Numbered from the stretch's first letter, positions 8,233 through 17,971 are shown. The stretch is DNA of 64,000 nucleotides from Allopusillimonas ginsengisoli (GCF_004153455.1 NZ_SDQE01000010.1:1-64000); one strand, 5' to 3'. Notes: a model not told the origin generated them from the letters alone. Program-made: numbers and translations.

Positions 8233-10199
8233 GCAGCCTTCTTGGTATTGGACGGGTAAACGGTGGCAGATGCAATCCGCAAATCCGCCGCAATTTTTCC
8301 CGACCGGCCATCTTCGAATTTCACCTCTGTCTCGATGTATTGCCTGTCCTTGCCTTCAAACAGGGCATCCACGAGCACGCTGTATTTCTGGGCGATGTAG
8401 CCGCGCCGCACTTTGCGCGTGCGGGTCAGCTCATCGTCATCGGGATCCAGCTCCTTGTGCAGGATCAGAAAGCGCGCCACTTGCGAGCCAGCCAGCTTGG
8501 GGTCCGTCGCAAGATCGGCGTTGACCTGATTGACGCAATCGCGGATCAGCGCATACACCTCGGGCTTGGCGGCCAGATCGGTGTAGCCGGCGTAGGGCAG
8601 GCCGCGACGTTCGGCCCAGTTTCCCACTGCCTCCAGATCGATATTGATGAAAGCGCATACCTCTTGCATCCCATTGCCAAAGGCCACGACTTCCTTGATG
8701 TGCTGGAAAAACTTGAGCTTGTTCTCGATATACTTGGGCGCAAACAAACTGCCATCTGCCAGCTTGCCCACGTCCTTGGCCCGATCGATGATCTTGAGCT
8801 GGCCATCGTCGTCCAGATAGCCGGCATCGCCGGTGTGATACCAGCCATCAGCGGTATAGGATTCCGCCGTGGCTTCGGGATTGCGGTAATAGCCGGTGAA
8901 CAGGCCCGGGCTGCGCACCTGGATCTCACCATTTTCGGCAACGCGTATCTCCACCCCCTTGACGGGTGGCCCCACCGTATCCGCCCGCACATGGCCATCG
9001 GCCTGCACACAGACAAAGACCGAGGTTTCTGTTGAGCCGTACAACTGCTTGAGATTGACCCCGATGGAACGATAGAACACAAACAGGTCAGGCCCGATCG
9101 CTTCGCCTGCGGTGTAGGCAACGCGCACGCGGCTCATGCCCAGCGCATTGCGCAGCGGGCCATAGACCATCAGGTTGCCCAAGGCATACTTGAAACGATC
9201 CCACAGGCCCACGGTCGCGTCCTTGTCCAGGATGCGCACACCTACACGGCGCGCCAGCCCCATAAAGGCGTGAAACAGCTTGCGCTTGATGGCGGACGCA
9301 TCCTCCATGCGGATCATCACATGCGTCAACAGGCCTTCGAGCACCCGCGGCGGCGCGAAGTAATACGTCGGTCCAATGTCGTGCATATCTATCGACACCG
9401 TCTCGGGCGACTCGGGATGATTGACCGTAAAGCCAGTGACCAGAAACTGGGTGTAGGAGAACATGTTCTGTCCTATCCATGCCGGCGGCAGATAGGCCAG
9501 CACATCTTCCTGGTCGGTCAGGTGCTCCAGTTCCTGGATGGCGATGGCGCGATCGATCAGGGCATTATGCGAAAGCACTACACCTTTGGGCTTGCCTGTC
9601 GTACCGGACGTATAGAACATGGCGGCCGCATCATCGGGCTTGATGGCGGCCATGGCCTCATCCACATACCGGGGCTGGGCCGCCGAAAACTCGCGGCCCA
9701 ATTCCTGCAGGCGCTCGAACGACAACAAGCGGCTCTCTGCGTAATTGCGCAGGCCGCGCGGATCGTCATACACCACCCATTTAAGCCCGGGACACCGGTC
9801 AGAAATCTCCAGCATTTTGTCCACTTGCTCTTGATCCTCGACCACCGCGACGTGGATTTCCGCATCCTGCATGACGTACTGCATTTCCTGCGCGACCGCG
9901 TCCTGGTACAAGGGCACAGGGATGGCCCCTATGCACTGCGTCGCCATCATCGAGAGATACAGACGCGGACGATTCTCGCCTACAATGGCGACGTGCTGGC
10001 CAGGCTGTATGCCCAGCGACGCCAGCCCATTCGCCAGCTCGCGCACCTGTTCGGCGAGCTCCGCCCACGTGATTGTTTGCCAGATACCCAGGTCTTTTTC
10101 CCGCATGGCCGGGCGCTGTCCGCGCACACTGGCATGATGCATCACCAAGGCTGGAAATGTGCGGGGCCCTGCGTGTGTCGTCGGCGAGGTTTGCACCAC
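8229..10199 (-). CDS. AMP-dependent long-chain acyl-CoA synthetase family protein
   Basis: First gene of the operon, 656 residues, an ANL-superfamily CoA ligase of the long-chain (FAA1-like) branch. The adenylation P-loop is MFYTSGTTGKPKGVVLSH near residue 193. YGSTETSVF follows near 395, WYHTGDAGYLDDDGQL near 450 and IIDRAKDVGKLADGSLFAPK near 475, the last two being the ATP-binding Asp and hinge. Translation starts at a GTG (10199) with AAGGAG 6 nt upstream. Its stop overlaps the LivG-like start. Together with the PaaK-like ligase at the operon's far end, it suggests that the imported compound is trapped as a CoA thioester. The substrate is unknown. Confidence 0.87.
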   Translation of the reverse strand: MVQTSPTTHAGPRTFPALVMHHASVRGQRPAMREKDLGIWQTITWAELAEQVRELANGLASLGIQPGQHVAIVGENRPRLYLSMMATQCIGAIPVPLYQDAVAQEMQYVMQDAEIHVAVVEDQEQVDKMLEISDRCPGLKWVVYDDPRGLRNYAESRLLSFERLQELGREFSAAQPRYVDEAMAAIKPDDAAAMFYTSGTTGKPKGVVLSHNALIDRAIAIQELEHLTDQEDVLAYLPPAWIGQNMFSYTQFLVTGFTVNHPESPETVSIDMHDIGPTYYFAPPRVLEGLLTHVMIRMEDASAIKRKLFHAFMGLARRVGVRILDKDATVGLWDRFKYALGNLMVYGPLRNALGMSRVRVAYTAGEAIGPDLFVFYRSIGVNLKQLYGSTETSVFVCVQADGHVRADTVGPPVKGVEIRVAENGEIQVRSPGLFTGYYRNPEATAESYTADGWYHTGDAGYLDDDGQLKIIDRAKDVGKLADGSLFAPKYIENKLKFFQHIKEVVAFGNGMQEVCAFINIDLEAVGNWAERRGLPYAGYTDLAAKPEVYALIRDCVNQVNADLATDPKLAGSQVARFLILHKELDPDDDELTRTRKVRRGYIAQKYSVLVDALFEGKDRQYIETEVKFEDGRSGKIAADLRIASATVYPSNTKKAA

Positions 10200-10317
10200 G
10201 TTGTCTCCTTCTGCCTTTACCTTGTCGTTATGACAGGACTCTAGCTGGTTTTTGTATCCAGTTGTTTTATTTTCAGATCAACCGCATGTAAAGTTATAAG
10301 TTGCACCGCACTTCAAC

Positions 10318-10333
10318 TGTCACGGATATGACA
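10318..10333. promoter_or_regulatory. Perfect inverted repeat, candidate Crp/Fnr-family operator
   Basis: TGTCA, six bases, then TGACA form a perfect 16-bp dyad in the divergent region between the Crp/Fnr gene (ATG 28 nt downstream) and the seven-gene acyl-CoA/ABC operon. Its 5-6-5 geometry matches that used by Crp/Fnr proteins, with half-sites that differ from both the CRP and the FNR consensus. A weaker, shorter dyad (TGTC, five bases, GACA) lies at 10223-10235, nearer the operon start. Binding is inferred from position and symmetry only. Confidence 0.45.
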
Positions 10334-10360
10334 TTCACGCTTTTTCTAGGGTAAATCCCC

Positions 10361-11038
10361 ATGCACCCGAAAGATTCACTGCAAGATACCGCTGCATGGT
10401 TCGGCCTGCTCGATCAGGAGCAACAAACGCGCGTTCGCCACGATGTCCAGTTCACCCACTACACGGCGGGCGCAATGATAGAGCGCAAGGGCGGCCAGGC
10501 ATATGCCTGGATCGGTGTGCACGCCGGCTTGGTGAAAGTATCCGTCGGCAACCCTGAAGGAAAAATGGCGTCGCTCACCGGCGTGCCGGTGGGAGGGTGG
10601 ATAGGAGAAGGTTCGCTGCTCAAGCACGAAGCGCGCAAATACGACGTCGTGGCGCTGCGCGACAGCGTCATCGCGCGCCTGCCCGAATCGACATTCAACT
10701 GGCTGCTGGACAGCAGCATTCCCTTCAACCGCTACTTGCTGCACCAACTCAACGAACGCGTGGGCCAGTTCATCGGCAAGGCCGAATACGATCGCCTGCT
10801 GGCGCCTGATGCGCGTGTGGCGCGCTGCCTCGCGGAGCTTTTTAATCCGCTGCTGTATCCAGGCAAAGGCGAAATGCGCCTGGACATCACCCAGGAAGAA
10901 ATCGGGTTTCTGGCGCGTACTTCACGCCAGCGCACCAACCAGGCCCTGCGGGCGCTGGAAGACGCGCAATTGCTCAAGGTCGAGTACGGCGCCGTCCAGG
11001 TGCTCAACCTGGACGGGCTCAAGAGCTATGGCCAGTAA
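10361..11038 (+). CDS. Crp/Fnr family transcriptional regulator
   Basis: DNA-binding regulator of 225 residues: an N-terminal cyclic-nucleotide-binding-like beta barrel (about residues 20-110), a dimerisation helix, and a C-terminal winged helix-turn-helix. The HTH segment is DITQEEIGFLARTSRQRTNQ, followed by ALRALEDAQLLKV. Only one cysteine is visible (in VARCLAEL), so there is no FNR-type iron-sulfur cluster and the effector is something else. It is divergent from the acyl-CoA ligase/ABC operon, across an intergenic region with a 5-6-5 dyad. Control of that operon and of itself is likely but inferred. Crp/Fnr proteins of aromatic-acid pathways such as AadR and HbaR are possible functional parallels. 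Confidence 0.88.
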   Translation: MHPKDSLQDTAAWFGLLDQEQQTRVRHDVQFTHYTAGAMIERKGGQAYAWIGVHAGLVKVSVGNPEGKMASLTGVPVGGWIGEGSLLKHEARKYDVVALRDSVIARLPESTFNWLLDSSIPFNRYLLHQLNERVGQFIGKAEYDRLLAPDARVARCLAELFNPLLYPGKGEMRLDITQEEIGFLARTSRQRTNQALRALEDAQLLKVEYGAVQVLNLDGLKSYGQ

Positions 11039-11053
11039 GAGGCCTGGCGATGC

Positions 11054-12025
11054 TTAGTCAAGCTTGATGCCGGCTTTGTCGATAACCTCGGCCCACTCCG
11101 TGCGCTGAGCATCGGCATACTGCTTGAAATCCTGGGCCGTCATGGGCAACGGCTCCACCCCCATTGCACGTATCTTGTCGGCGATTTCCGGTTGCTTGAG
11201 CGCGGCTTGCAAGTCGGCACTCAGCTTCTTGACGGCTTCGTCAGGCATGCCCGCAGGCCCAACCAGCCCTTGCCAGGCATAAGCATTGAAGTTTTCCACG
11301 CCAGCCTCGGCCATCGTAGGCACGTCGGGCAGCAGCGCAATGCGCTCGGGCGTGGCCACCGCCAGCACTCGCAATTTGCCAGCCTTGATGTTGGACAGCG
11401 CCGCAGCCGAATCGACAAAACCGATATCCACCTGGCCCCCGATCAGATCCTGCAACGCGGGCGCTGCGCCTTTGTAGGGAACGTGCAGAATGTTCACATC
11501 CGCCCGCTGCTTGAACATTTCGAGAGCGAGATGGTGGGGCGACCCGGCGCCCGCGGAGGCCGAGCTCAGGCTGCCTGGCTTTTCCCGCGCGGCCTTGATG
11601 ACATCCTGCACGGTCTTGAAAGGCGACGCTTCATTCACCGCAAGCATGAGCGGAAAGCGCGCCAGACCGCCAATATAGGTAAATTTCTCAGGATCATATT
11701 GCAGCTTGGAATACAGCGATGGGTTGTACGCGAGCGTGCCCGAGTCTGCCGTGCCCATCACATAGCCATCCGCCGCCGCATTCTGAACGAATGTGGCGCC
11801 GATAATCGTCGCCGCGCCAGGCTTGTTCTCAACCACCACCGTCTGCCCCAGCGATGTTTCCAGGCCGGTGGCCACCAGACGCGCGATCACATCCGAACCG
11901 CCCCCCGCCGGATAGGGCACCACCCATTGCACGGCGCGCTCCGGCCACGCTGCCTGCGCGCCTGCCGCCACGGTCACCAAAGCGACAGCCGCCAGCGTTT
12001 TAACGGAATTCATTAATTTGGACAT
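11054..12025 (-). CDS. Tripartite tricarboxylate transporter receptor (Bug/TctC family)
   Basis: Periplasmic solute receptor, 323 residues from the ATG at 12025 (AAGGAG upstream), giving a signal peptide ending AAGAQA. Family landmarks are WVVPYPAGGGSDVIAR near residue 33, VENKPGAATIIGATFV, DSGTLAYNPSLYSKLQYD and FNAYAWQGLVGPAGMPDEAV. Bug receptors feed TctAB-type permeases, but no tctA/tctB is present nearby, so this is one of the orphan receptors that are common in Alcaligenaceae. It is convergent with the Crp/Fnr gene (15-nt gap) and divergent from the glutamate dehydrogenase gene. The ligand is unknown. Confidence 0.9.
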   Translation of the reverse strand: MSKLMNSVKTLAAVALVTVAAGAQAAWPERAVQWVVPYPAGGGSDVIARLVATGLETSLGQTVVVENKPGAATIIGATFVQNAAADGYVMGTADSGTLAYNPSLYSKLQYDPEKFTYIGGLARFPLMLAVNEASPFKTVQDVIKAAREKPGSLSSASAGAGSPHHLALEMFKQRADVNILHVPYKGAAPALQDLIGGQVDIGFVDSAAALSNIKAGKLRVLAVATPERIALLPDVPTMAEAGVENFNAYAWQGLVGPAGMPDEAVKKLSADLQAALKQPEIADKIRAMGVEPLPMTAQDFKQYADAQRTEWAEVIDKAGIKLD

Positions 12026-12134
12026 AGACTTTGGCTCCTTGGACTGTTCAGGTTCACCAGTATGCAACGGGTTCGTCGATTTTGAAATAAGGACCGACCC
12101 CGAGACCATCATTCGGCGTAAAAACCACACGTGC

Positions 12135-12169
12135 GTCCCTATTTATTTTTATAGCGTTTTATCAGGGAC
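12135..12169. promoter_or_regulatory. Widely spaced inverted repeat between the Bug and gdhA genes
   Basis: GTCCCT (12135-12140) and AGGGAC (12164-12169) are perfect inverted copies separated by 23 AT-rich bases, in the divergent promoter region of the receptor gene and gdhA. The repeat could be a split operator or chance. No adjacent regulator gene points to a binding protein. Confidence 0.25.
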
Positions 12170-12252
12170 AGACACGCCCGTTGATTTAGAATAGTTGCAT
12201 CCTCGGTTTCTTTATCCCATTGTCCACTCCCATCCAAAGCAAGGTTGATGTC

Positions 12253-13542
12253 ATGTCAGAAAACCCCAAGCATTCTTTACCCTCTTACCTCGACGCCAAA
12301 CATTTGGGGCCGTGGGGCGTCTATCTTGAGCAGGTAGAGCGTGTAACGCCCTATCTGGGCAAGCTGAGCAAGTGGGTCGAGACGCTAAAGCGCCCCAAGC
12401 GCGCTTTGATCGTCGATGTACCCGTAGAACTGGACGACGGTACGATCGCACACTTCGAGGGGTATCGCGTCCAGCACAACACATCGCGCGGCCCCGGCAA
12501 AGGCGGTGTGCGCTTTCACCAGGATGTCACACTGTCCGAAGTCATGGCCCTGTCCGCCTGGATGTCGGTCAAGGCCGCAGCGGTGAACCTGCCATTCGGC
12601 GGCGCCAAGGGCGGCGTGCGGTTGGATCCGCACAACTACTCCAAAGCGGAACTGGAGCGCATCACCCGGCGCTACACCAGCGAAATCGGCGTCATCATCG
12701 GGCCCAACAAGGATATCCCCGCCCCCGACGTCAATACCAATGCGCAAACCATGGCATGGATGATGGACACCTATTCCATGAACGAAGGCGCCACTGCCAC
12801 GGGCGTCGTAACCGGCAAACCGATTTCACTGGGTGGCAGCCTCGGGCGTGTCGAGGCTACCGGCCGCGGCGTCTATGTCGTGGGCTGCGAGGCCGCGCGC
12901 GATGCGGGCATTCCCATCAATGGCGCCCGTATTGTCATCCAGGGTTTTGGCAATGTGGGCGGAACGGCCGCCCGCCTGTTCCATGATGCCGGCGCTAAAG
13001 TCATTGCGGTGCAAGACCACACGGGCAGCATCCACAATGCCAACGGGCTGGATATTCCGGCCGTCCAGGCCTACGCGCTGGAACACGATGGCATTGCCGG
13101 CGTTGCCAACGCGGAAGTCATCGCTCCCGAGGACTTCTGGACGCTGGAAACCGAATTGCTGATCCCGGCCGCACTCGAAAGCCAGATCAACAAAGACAAC
13201 GCCGATTCGATACGCGCCAAGGTCGTGATCGAAGGCGCCAATGGCCCGACCACGCCGGAAGCCGACGACATTTTGGTTTCCAAGGGCACGCTGGTCGTGC
13301 CCGATGTATTGGCCAACGCTGGCGGCGTGACGGTCAGCTATTTCGAATGGGTGCAGGATTTCTCCAGCTTCTTCTGGAATGAAGCAGAAATCAATCACCG
13401 CCTCGAAGCCATTATGCGCTCGGCGTATTCTTCGGTTTCCGCGGTTGCTGCGGAGCACAAGGTCAGTCAACGCACGGCTGCCTTCATCACCGCCTGCACG
13501 CGCATACTCGAAGCACGCGAAGTGCGCGGCCTTTATCCATAA
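12253..13542 (+). CDS. gdhA: Glutamate dehydrogenase (Glu/Leu/Phe/Val dehydrogenase family)
   Basis: Cytoplasmic enzyme interconverting glutamate and 2-oxoglutarate plus ammonium with NAD(P). It has 429 residues when started at the ATG at 12253, the length of proteobacterial relatives; an earlier in-frame ATG at 12220 adds 11 residues and is less likely. The catalytic region is [16 protein letters not shown] near residue 115, with [20 protein letters not shown] following. The Rossmann segment is [17 protein letters not shown] near 225. The late [18 protein letters not shown] is typical of this family. It stands alone and is convergent with treY 26 nt away. Cofactor preference cannot be decided by eye. 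Confidence 0.93.
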   Translation: MSENPKHSLPSYLDAKHLGPWGVYLEQVERVTPYLGKLSKWVETLKRPKRALIVDVPVELDDGTIAHFEGYRVQHNTSRGPGKGGVRFHQDVTLSEVMALSAWMSVKAAAVNLPFGGAKGGVRLDPHNYSKAELERITRRYTSEIGVIIGPNKDIPAPDVNTNAQTMAWMMDTYSMNEGATATGVVTGKPISLGGSLGRVEATGRGVYVVGCEAARDAGIPINGARIVIQGFGNVGGTAARLFHDAGAKVIAVQDHTGSIHNANGLDIPAVQAYALEHDGIAGVANAEVIAPEDFWTLETELLIPAALESQINKDNADSIRAKVVIEGANGPTTPEADDILVSKGTLVVPDVLANAGGVTVSYFEWVQDFSSFFWNEAEINHRLEAIMRSAYSSVSAVAAEHKVSQRTAAFITACTRILEAREVRGLYP

Positions 13543-13568
13543 TCACGCTGGGGGCCCAGCACCAGACG

Positions 13569-16139
13569 CTAGGCCCCGCTCATGCTCGCTCGAAACACCG
13601 CCACGGGCAGCTGTTTCAATACGCTGGATAGCCCTAGCCGAGCCTGTGCATCGGCTGTCAGGTTTACGCCCGACAGCCCTTCCCTGAGCACCGCGCCTGC
13701 CAGCGACGGTGGCAATACCAATTGTGTTCCTTCCCAGAACGCAGGTGCTGCCATGGGCAGGCGTGTGTCTTGGCCGCTGTCGTCGTAATCACCATGCGCT
13801 TCGTGGCTCCCGCACACCGCTTCCGCACAGAGGCGCGGAACGATGACAATCAGCGCCTCGCCCGCCCAGGTCCGCATGAAGGCCAGCACATTGCCGTGGC
13901 AGGGGCCTTCCACCGCCAGCGGGTGGTACTCGCCCATCGAAAACAATGCCGGGGCTTCGCGCCGCATATGAAGCAATCGCGCAATCATGGCTTGCTTGAC
14001 ATGGCCTGTGCGCCATGTGGCGAGCAGGCCGGGCACGGTGGAATGGTCGTCTCCGATACGCGACAAGGCTTCGTTGCGCGCCTTGAAATCCACCTCGCTG
14101 CGATTATCCGGATCGACCAGGCTAAAGTCCCACCACTCAGTGCCCTGATAGAGATCGGGAACCCCCGGCACGGTCAGCCTCAATACGACTTGCGAGAAGC
14201 TGTTCAGCGCGCCCGCTGGCGCGATATAACGCGCAAATCTTCCAATATCGCGAATCAGTGCATGATTTTGATGTTCCAGCACCATGCTGATCAGGAAATC
14301 TTCCGCAAGCTGCTCGTACCAGTAATCGGGCGAAAACCAGCCGGAGCGGCGCTTGGCCTCACGCAAGGCTTTGGTCTGCCATTGCACCAGGCGGCGAACA
14401 TAATTGCGCAGGCTGGTGCCATCGTCACGCAATAAGTCCAGGTCCAGCGGCCAGGCTCCCACGATAGTCTGAAACAGCATATAGCGCTCGCCTGCCTGAA
14501 CGGGATCCGTCTGTGAATCGCTTATCCCGGGCCAATGCAGCCAGCGATGGCAGGCATGCAGCCATTTGGCCGGCAGTTCGCTCAGAACCGCGAGCCGGGC
14601 TCGCGCATCCTCGCCCCGCTTGTGATCATGCGTGGCCGTGCAAAGCATCGCCGCGGGTGCGCTGCGTGCGCGCCACGCATTGACATGGTGAAACGCCTGC
14701 GGCGTCATGGAAAACACACCCGGATCGGACCCCACCTCGTTACGCGAGAGCAGACGTCCGTAGCGATAGAAAACCGTATCCTCCTGCGATTTCGCGGCAA
14801 GTGGCGGGGTCAGTTGCTGGAATCGCTGTATCGATTCGCGCGTCGCACCAAAAGGCGCCCGCTGCGAATCCATATAGCTGCGGTACACCGGAAACGTGGA
14901 CAGCATGCCATCTATCATCTTGCCGGCCAGTGCGGGCGTCCAGTGCACCGCATCATCAGGGGTGGCTATCGACAGACAACGCAGCAAGGCAGCGCGCTCG
15001 GCCACAAAGTGACGGCGCAGCAGTTGCATGCGCGCATCGCGCACATGCTGCGACACGGTTCTATGATCTGCGCTGATCTTTTGCCAGGCCTCGGTCAGCG
15101 GAAGACGGCCTCCTTCATCGTGCAGCACCGCGCCGACCTGATCCATGAAATCGTAACCTGTCGTCCCATCGACATGCCATTCCGAACTCAGACGCTCGCC
15201 CGGCGCGAGGATTTTTTCAACAATGACCCATGGGGCTTGCTGGCGCAGCTCAGGCGGCCGCAGCCCACGCCTGTCTTCCAGCGCAGCGCGCAACGTCCGG
15301 CAATAGCCGGGCGGTTCGGCCAGACCATCGACATGATCGATACGCACCCCGTCGATGATGCCTTGCGCGTAAAGACGCAAGGTCATCGCATGAACGGCTT
15401 CAAAGACTTCGGCATCTTCCACGCGCACACCGATCAGATCATTGATCTCGAAAAAACGGCGCCAGTTGATGCAGCGCGCGGCGCAACGCCACCATGCCAG
15501 CCGATAATGCTGACGGGCCAGGAGGTCTTGAAGGCGCTTGCGCCCCTCGACATCCTCCGGGCCATGGCGCTTGAGCACATCCTGCTGACTCAAGCCCGAT
15601 TCAGGCAAGGAGCCCGGCGCCAGCGGGTAGCGGGCCTGGCCCGCCTTGATCTGAAACACGCCAGCCGCGCTGTCATGCACCAGCCTGATCTGCCCGTTCT
15701 TGAGGCTGTGTTGAAACGAGCCTGGCAGAAATGGAGCCAGAACGCGCCCCTTCAGGCTGGTAAGATCCGAATCCCAGTCGATGTCGAACCAACGCGCGTA
15801 CTTGCTGTCACGGCCATGGGTCAACACATCCCACCACCACGCATTACCCGCATGCGTGGCCATATGGTTTGGAACAATGTCAACGATCAGTCCCATCCCC
15901 CACTCTCGGGCATCCCTGGCCAACGCCAGCAACGCCGCCTCGCCACCCAGCTCCGGATTGACGACATTGTGATCGATCACGTCGTAGCCGTGCGACGACC
16001 CTGGTCGGGCGCGGGATATCGGAGACAAATAGAGATGGCTGATGCCCAGGCTGCTGAAATAGCCCAGATGTGCACGCGCGCCCTCCAGGTTGAATGCCTG
16101 ATTCAATTGCAACCGAATAGTGGCGCGTACGCTATTCAT
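13569..16139 (-). CDS. treY: Malto-oligosyltrehalose synthase
   Basis: GH13 enzyme, 856 residues, that turns the reducing-end alpha-1,4 bond of a malto-oligosaccharide into the alpha,alpha-1,1 bond of trehalose. GH13 landmarks are GLIVDIVPNHMATH near residue 83, GVRIDHVDGLAEPPGY near 255 (catalytic Asp in RIDH) and, late, VPGVPDLYQGTEWWDFSLVD. The N-terminus RATIRLQLNQAFNLEGARAH and YLSPISRARPGSSHGYDV match TreY. Its ATG overlaps the treZ stop (ATGA), so the two are translationally coupled. It is the last gene of glgA-treZ-treY and converges on gdhA. Confidence 0.94.
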   Translation of the reverse strand: MNSVRATIRLQLNQAFNLEGARAHLGYFSSLGISHLYLSPISRARPGSSHGYDVIDHNVVNPELGGEAALLALARDAREWGMGLIVDIVPNHMATHAGNAWWWDVLTHGRDSKYARWFDIDWDSDLTSLKGRVLAPFLPGSFQHSLKNGQIRLVHDSAAGVFQIKAGQARYPLAPGSLPESGLSQQDVLKRHGPEDVEGRKRLQDLLARQHYRLAWWRCAARCINWRRFFEINDLIGVRVEDAEVFEAVHAMTLRLYAQGIIDGVRIDHVDGLAEPPGYCRTLRAALEDRRGLRPPELRQQAPWVIVEKILAPGERLSSEWHVDGTTGYDFMDQVGAVLHDEGGRLPLTEAWQKISADHRTVSQHVRDARMQLLRRHFVAERAALLRCLSIATPDDAVHWTPALAGKMIDGMLSTFPVYRSYMDSQRAPFGATRESIQRFQQLTPPLAAKSQEDTVFYRYGRLLSRNEVGSDPGVFSMTPQAFHHVNAWRARSAPAAMLCTATHDHKRGEDARARLAVLSELPAKWLHACHRWLHWPGISDSQTDPVQAGERYMLFQTIVGAWPLDLDLLRDDGTSLRNYVRRLVQWQTKALREAKRRSGWFSPDYWYEQLAEDFLISMVLEHQNHALIRDIGRFARYIAPAGALNSFSQVVLRLTVPGVPDLYQGTEWWDFSLVDPDNRSEVDFKARNEALSRIGDDHSTVPGLLATWRTGHVKQAMIARLLHMRREAPALFSMGEYHPLAVEGPCHGNVLAFMRTWAGEALIVIVPRLCAEAVCGSHEAHGDYDDSGQDTRLPMAAPAFWEGTQLVLPPSLAGAVLREGLSGVNLTADAQARLGLSSVLKQLPVAVFRASMSGA

Positions 16140-17941
16140 GGAGACCCCGGCGTTATTGTGGCAAAGGTATCCTGCGGCAGGATGGTGTCCGGCCGGCTGG
16201 TTCTACCATGCATTTTTCTACCCGCGAAGATGATTCTCTCCCGCTCCAGGGCAGGCGCAGGCAGAGTCACCGTACTGCCTGACAGGTTGCAGTATAGGCA
16301 GAGCACACTGCCATTGCCCATACGCCATGAGGCGTGTATGGCGAGCGGCCCAAGCACCTGGGCATCAAGCGCCGAAGCACCATCAAGACAGGGCAGAATT
16401 TCTTCGCGACGTATGCGCAGCAAGTTCTGGTAAAAAACCCGCCACGCCTGGTTTCGCTGCTGTTGCAGCGCGGGTAGCGCGCGGGATGCCTCCCAGGTTT
16501 TTACGTCATTGGGATCGGGCACTGTGCCGGCCTCGTGAACGTGGCCCGCATCTACAAATTCATTGCGCCGTCCGTCGCGCACCGCCTGGGCCAGCGCCGG
16601 ATCGGAAAAACTGGTGAAATACAAAAATGGCGCGGTCGCTCCGTATTCCTCGCCCATAAAAATCAACGGAATCTGTGGCGACAGCAATTGCAGGGCGACC
16701 GCTGCGCGCAGTGCGGCGACGTTATCGGCACACAGCGTGGTAAGCCTTTCGCCAGAGGCCCGATTGCCGGTCTGGTCATGGTTCTGCAGAAAAAAAACAA
16801 AAGCAGATGGGGCAATGCCCTGGGTCGGCTCACCGCGCCGCTTGCCCTGCCGAAAGCGGCTGGGCTCGCCCTGATAATCGAAGCCCTGCATCAGGCATCG
16901 CGCGAGGCGCGCCTCCGGATGATCGGCGTAGTCAGCATAGTAGCTCTGCGATTCACCAGTCAGCATATGATGCAACACATGGTGGATATCATCGTTCCAT
17001 TGCGCCGCGAAACCCTCGCGCAGCAGGCTGGATGCGTTGTCGTCGTTTTCGATGATCAGATGCACATGACGATCCGGCGATAGATGCTGGCGGACATAGG
17101 CCGCCATCTCGCGCAGCCACGACTTATCGTCAATGGCATGCACCGCATCCAGCCTCAGCCCATCCATTCTGTATTCCCGCAGCCAATACAATGCATTCTC
17201 GGCAAAAAAGGCTCTTACCTGAGGCTGTCGAAAATCAATCGCGGAGCCCCATGGCGTCTGGATATCATCGCGAAAGAATTGCGGCGCATAGGCATGCAGA
17301 TAATTGCCATCCGGACCAAAATGGTTGTAGACCACGTCCAGGATCACTTGCAGACCCAGACTGTGCGCCGTATCAACCAGCTCCTTGAGCTCATCAGGGC
17401 AACCATAGGCGATGTCAGGCGCATAAGGCAGCACGCCGTCGTATCCCCAGTTGCGGGGCCCAGGAAAATCCGCGATGGGCATCAGCTCAATGGCGGTGAT
17501 GCCCAGCTCCGCCAGGTCGGGCAGGCGTTCCTGCACGCCGCGAAAACCACCCAGCAATCCGACATGAATCTCATACAACACCGTTTCTGTCCATGGGCGA
17601 CCGCGCCAGCCTGAGGTCTGCCAGCGATAGGCGGTATCCGGAACCTGGCTTTTGCCATGCACATCGCCAACCTGCTCGCGCGACGCGGGATCAGGCACAC
17701 GCAGAGCGCCGTCTATACAAAAGCAGTAAGACGCACCGGGTGCGCAACTGGCCACCGCCTGAAAGAAGCCGTCGCCGTCGTCCCGCATCGGAATCGGCGA
17801 GTCTGATGCAAGGACCAGGCTGACTTGGGCTGCGCCCGGCGCCCATAGCCGGAACCGCGTCTGGCCATCGGGCAGCGGATGTGGCCCGAACGTGTAGGCG
17901 TAGGGTTGGCTAAGCTCCTGTGCGTTCACGCGCGCACTCAT
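16136..17941 (-). CDS. treZ: Malto-oligosyltrehalose trehalohydrolase
   Basis: GH13 enzyme, 601 residues, releasing trehalose from the product of TreY. An N-terminal beta-sandwich domain (FGPHPLPDGQTRFRLWAPGA) precedes the barrel. Barrel motifs are VILDVVYNHFGPDGNYLH near residue 195, GLRLDAVHAIDD near 262 (nucleophile Asp), a catalytic Glu in HLIIENDDN near 298, and FFLQNHDQTGNRASGERL near 390. The C-terminal part contains the typical FMGEEYGATAPFLYFTSF. The start lies 30 nt after the glgA stop and the gene overlaps treY by four bases. Confidence 0.95.
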   Translation of the reverse strand: MSARVNAQELSQPYAYTFGPHPLPDGQTRFRLWAPGAAQVSLVLASDSPIPMRDDGDGFFQAVASCAPGASYCFCIDGALRVPDPASREQVGDVHGKSQVPDTAYRWQTSGWRGRPWTETVLYEIHVGLLGGFRGVQERLPDLAELGITAIELMPIADFPGPRNWGYDGVLPYAPDIAYGCPDELKELVDTAHSLGLQVILDVVYNHFGPDGNYLHAYAPQFFRDDIQTPWGSAIDFRQPQVRAFFAENALYWLREYRMDGLRLDAVHAIDDKSWLREMAAYVRQHLSPDRHVHLIIENDDNASSLLREGFAAQWNDDIHHVLHHMLTGESQSYYADYADHPEARLARCLMQGFDYQGEPSRFRQGKRRGEPTQGIAPSAFVFFLQNHDQTGNRASGERLTTLCADNVAALRAAVALQLLSPQIPLIFMGEEYGATAPFLYFTSFSDPALAQAVRDGRRNEFVDAGHVHEAGTVPDPNDVKTWEASRALPALQQQRNQAWRVFYQNLLRIRREEILPCLDGASALDAQVLGPLAIHASWRMGNGSVLCLYCNLSGSTVTLPAPALERERIIFAGRKMHGRTSRPDTILPQDTFATITPGSP

Positions 17942-17971
17942 GATGTAGACTCACCAAAAGGCCTAGGCATT

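Noticed and set aside
10361-11038. Calling the Crp/Fnr protein an oxygen-sensing FNR
   Set aside because: The N-terminal cysteines needed for the [4Fe-4S] cluster are absent; only one cysteine is present.
13547-13560. GCTGGG / CCCAGC hairpin between gdhA and treY
   Set aside because: Only two bases remain as loop and no U-tract follows; too weak for a terminator call.
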